Positions 62,121-64,000 of a stretch of DNA of 64,000 nt are shown one piece after another. The first letter of the stretch is position 1. Every line of letters begins with the position of its first letter. Both the position numbers and the translations under genes were made by a program. The stretch comes from Streptomyces sp. NBC_01485 (GTDB taxonomy: Bacteria; Actinomycetota; Actinomycetes; Streptomycetales; Streptomycetaceae): assembly GCF_036227125.1 (NCBI RefSeq), contig NZ_CP109435.1:7998001-8062000 (forward strand), in the 5' to 3' direction. The notes below the pieces were generated by a model, which saw only the letters and a program-made list of their open reading frames with translations, was not told the DNA's origin and made no database searches.

Positions 62121-64000
62121 ATGCCCGAAGTCAACCGGCGCCGCTTCCTCCAACTCGCGGGCGCCACCACGGCGTTCACCGCGCTCTCCGGCTCCATCGA
62201 GCGCGCCGCCGCGCTGCCCGCGAACCACCGCACGGGGTCGATCGAGGACGTCGAGCACATCGTCGTCCTGATGCAGGAGAACCGCTCCTTCGACCACTAC
62301 TTCGGCAAGCTGAGAGGCGTCCGCGGCTTCGGCGACCCGCGCCCGGTGACCCGGGCCGACGGAAAGTCCGTCTGGCATCAGGCGGACGGCGGCGGCAAGG
62401 ACGTCCTGCCGTTCCACCCCGACGCCGACGACCTGGGCCTCGCCTTCATCCAGGACCTCCCGCACGGCTGGAACGACGGCCACGCCGCCTTCAACGGGGG
62501 CAAGTACGACAAGTGGGTGCCTGCGAAGAGCGCCACCACGATGGCGTACCTCACCCGTGAGGACATCCCCTTCCACTACGCGCTCGCCGACGCCTTCACC
62601 GTCTGCGACGCCTACCACTGCTCCTTCATCGGCTCCACCGACCCCAACCGCTACTACCTGTGGACCGGATACACCGGCAACGACGGCAAGGGCGGCGGCC
62701 CGGTTCTCGGCAACGACGAGGCCGGCTACAACTGGACGACGTACCCCGAACGGCTGGAGCAGGCCGGGGTGTCCTGGAAGATCTACCAGGACGTCGGCGA
62801 CGGCCTGGACGCGAAGGGCGGCTGGGGCTGGATCCAGGACGCCTACCGGGGCAACTACGGCGACAACTCGCTCCTCTACTTCAAGCAGTACCAGAACGCG
62901 AAGCCCGGCGACCCGCTGTACGACAAGGCCCGCACCGGCACCGATGTCCGCACGGGCGAGGGCTACTTCGAGCGGCTGAAGCAGGACGTCAAGGGCGGCA
63001 AGCTGCCGCAGATCTCCTGGATCGTCGCCCCCGAGGCCTTCACCGAACACCCCAACTGGCCCGCCAACTACGGTGCTTGGTACGTCTCCCAGGTCCTCGA
63101 CGCACTGACCGCCGACCCGGAGGTGTGGGCGAAGACGGCCCTGTTCGTCACCTACGACGAGAACGACGGCTTCTTCGACCACCTCCTCCCGCCGTTCCCG
63201 CCCGCCTCGGCCGCGCAGGGCCGGTCCACGGTCGACGTCGGCCCGGACGTCTTCAAGGGCGACATCGGCCACACCGCAGGCCCCTACGGACTCGGCCAGC
63301 GGGTGCCGATGCTCGTCATCTCGCCCTGGAGCAAGGGCGGTTACGTCTGCTCCGAGACGCTCGACCACACCTCGGTCATCCGGTTCATGGAGCGCCGCTT
63401 CGGTGTCCACGAGCCGAACATCTCGCCGTGGCGGCGGGCGGTCTGCGGCGACCTGACCGCCGCGTTCGACTTCTCCTGTACGGACACCCGGCCGGTCGTC
63501 CTGCCGGACACCGCCGGTTACCGGCCCCCGGACAAGGTCCGTCACCCCGACTACGTGCCCACCCCGCCGGTCAAGCCCGTCCTGCCGAAGCAGGAGCGCG
63601 GCGCGCGCCTCACCCGCCCGCTCAAGTACGCGCCCGGCGTGGACGGTTCGGTGGATCCGGCCGCCGGGACCCTCACCCTCACCTTCGCCTCCGGGGCCGA
63701 GGCGGGCGCCGCCTTCCTGGTCACCTCCGGCAACCGCACCGACGGGCCGTGGAGTTACACCACCGGCGCGGGCGCGACCGTCTCCGACACCTGGAACTCG
63801 GCGTACTCGGGCGGCGCGCACGACCTGACCGTGCACGGCCCGAACGGATTCCTGCGCGCCTTCAAGCAGGCGGGGAAGACCGCCGGGCCCGAGGTGGTCG
63901 CCCGGCACGTCGGCGACGGCGTCGAACTGACCTTCACCCACCGTGGCTCCGGCACGGTCGAGCTGAAGGTGGCCGACGGCTACGGCGGGCCGGCCGCGAC
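62121..64000 (+). CDS. Tat-exported phospholipase C, phosphocholine-specific type (3' end outside window)
   Basis: The frame is open for 626 codons to the window end. A twin-arginine signal (NRRRFLQLAG) opens the protein. The phosphoesterase superfamily metal/nucleophile motif is VVLMQENRSFDHYFG (about 47-61), followed by STDPNRYYLWTG, VTYDENDGFFDHLLPP and LDHTSVIRFMERRFG. After about residue 500 come the repeated C-terminal domains of phosphocholine-specific phospholipase C; the second is cut by the window edge. It would hydrolyse phosphatidylcholine-type lipids outside the cell, often a phosphate-starvation function, though no PHO box was identified. Confidence 0.92.
   Translation, partial: MPEVNRRRFLQLAGATTAFTALSGSIERAAALPANHRTGSIEDVEHIVVLMQENRSFDHYFGKLRGVRGFGDPRPVTRADGKSVWHQADGGGKDVLPFHPDADDLGLAFIQDLPHGWNDGHAAFNGGKYDKWVPAKSATTMAYLTREDIPFHYALADAFTVCDAYHCSFIGSTDPNRYYLWTGYTGNDGKGGGPVLGNDEAGYNWTTYPERLEQAGVSWKIYQDVGDGLDAKGGWGWIQDAYRGNYGDNSLLYFKQYQNAKPGDPLYDKARTGTDVRTGEGYFERLKQDVKGGKLPQISWIVAPEAFTEHPNWPANYGAWYVSQVLDALTADPEVWAKTALFVTYDENDGFFDHLLPPFPPASAAQGRSTVDVGPDVFKGDIGHTAGPYGLGQRVPMLVISPWSKGGYVCSETLDHTSVIRFMERRFGVHEPNISPWRRAVCGDLTAAFDFSCTDTRPVVLPDTAGYRPPDKVRHPDYVPTPPVKPVLPKQERGARLTRPLKYAPGVDGSVDPAAGTLTLTFASGAEAGAAFLVTSGNRTDGPWSYTTGAGATVSDTWNSAYSGGAHDLTVHGPNGFLRAFKQAGKTAGPEVVARHVGDGVELTFTHRGSGTVELKVADGYGGPAA

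Overview
The window is chromosomal DNA of a Streptomyces-type actinomycete. GC content and codon third-position bias are very high, GTG starts and 4-bp start/stop overlaps are common, Tat and lipobox signals are frequent, and carbohydrate ABC transporters lack a linked ATPase gene. No tRNA, rRNA, CRISPR array, transposase or phage gene was seen. The first gene (TetR) and the last (phospholipase C) run off the window ends.

Layout. (1) 0-4 kb: a TetR gene diverging from a quinate/shikimate-to-protocatechuate pair, a shikimate dehydrogenase-like enzyme and a two-domain QsuB-type dehydroshikimate dehydratase. (2) 5.4-8.6 kb: a second-copy pentose-phosphate operon in ruins. Only gnd and opcA are whole; tkt, tal, zwf, pgi and a downstream histidine phosphatase survive as internally or terminally deleted remnants in their original order. 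An AraC-type scrap and, at 12.4 kb, an L,D-transpeptidase scrap extend the decay. (3) 8.7-12.3 kb: an SDR/LysR divergent pair and a secreted GH16-CBM6 glucanase behind a LacI-type operator. (4) 12.9-18.2 kb: IclR and MarR genes diverging from a four-gene cou-type operon for CoA-dependent hydroxycinnamate breakdown. (5) 18.4-36.1 kb: a glycan-use locus in two divergent arms. The leftward arm has a sugar kinase, ABC importer, GH2 beta-galactosidase and two Tat-exported hydrolases; the rightward arm has a DeoR regulator, GH4, GH38 alpha-mannosidase and GH29 alpha-fucosidase. (6) 36.5-43.9 kb: housekeeping and regulatory genes (ATP-grasp, phosphoesterase, Sfp-type PPTase, alpha/beta hydrolase, XRE plus a HELWH peptidase-like protein, MmyB-type regulator, membrane glutaredoxin). 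(7) 43.9-46.0 kb: a vanillate demethylase operon, VanA - 62-aa protein - VanB, with overlapping reading frames. (8) 46.2-51.0 kb: a cell-surface group (lipoprotein, membrane M48 peptidase, an LAxTG sortase substrate). (9) 51.2-60.8 kb: the most striking system, an eight-gene leftward operon. (10) 61-64 kb: a small secreted protein and a Tat-exported phospholipase C.

The 51.2-60.8 kb operon encodes a CE18/Agd3-like deacetylase, a PelF-like GT4 glycosyltransferase, a polytopic membrane protein, two nucleotide-sugar epimerase/dehydratase proteins, a sugar nucleotidyltransferase, a spherulin-4 (GH135/Sph3-like) protein and a GH114 (Ega3-like) lipoprotein. These enzyme families match the fungal galactosaminogalactan (GAG) toolkit (Uge3, Gtb3, Sph3, Ega3, Agd3). 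The operon therefore probably makes, trims and deacetylates an alpha-1,4-linked galactosamine-type exopolysaccharide. A structured leader and a 20-bp inverted repeat lie upstream.

Three modules (quinate/shikimate, hydroxycinnamate, vanillate) feed the protocatechuate or 4-hydroxybenzoate level of aromatic catabolism. Together with the glucanase and the mannose/fucose/galactose glycan locus they point to a soil organism living on plant and microbial biomass.
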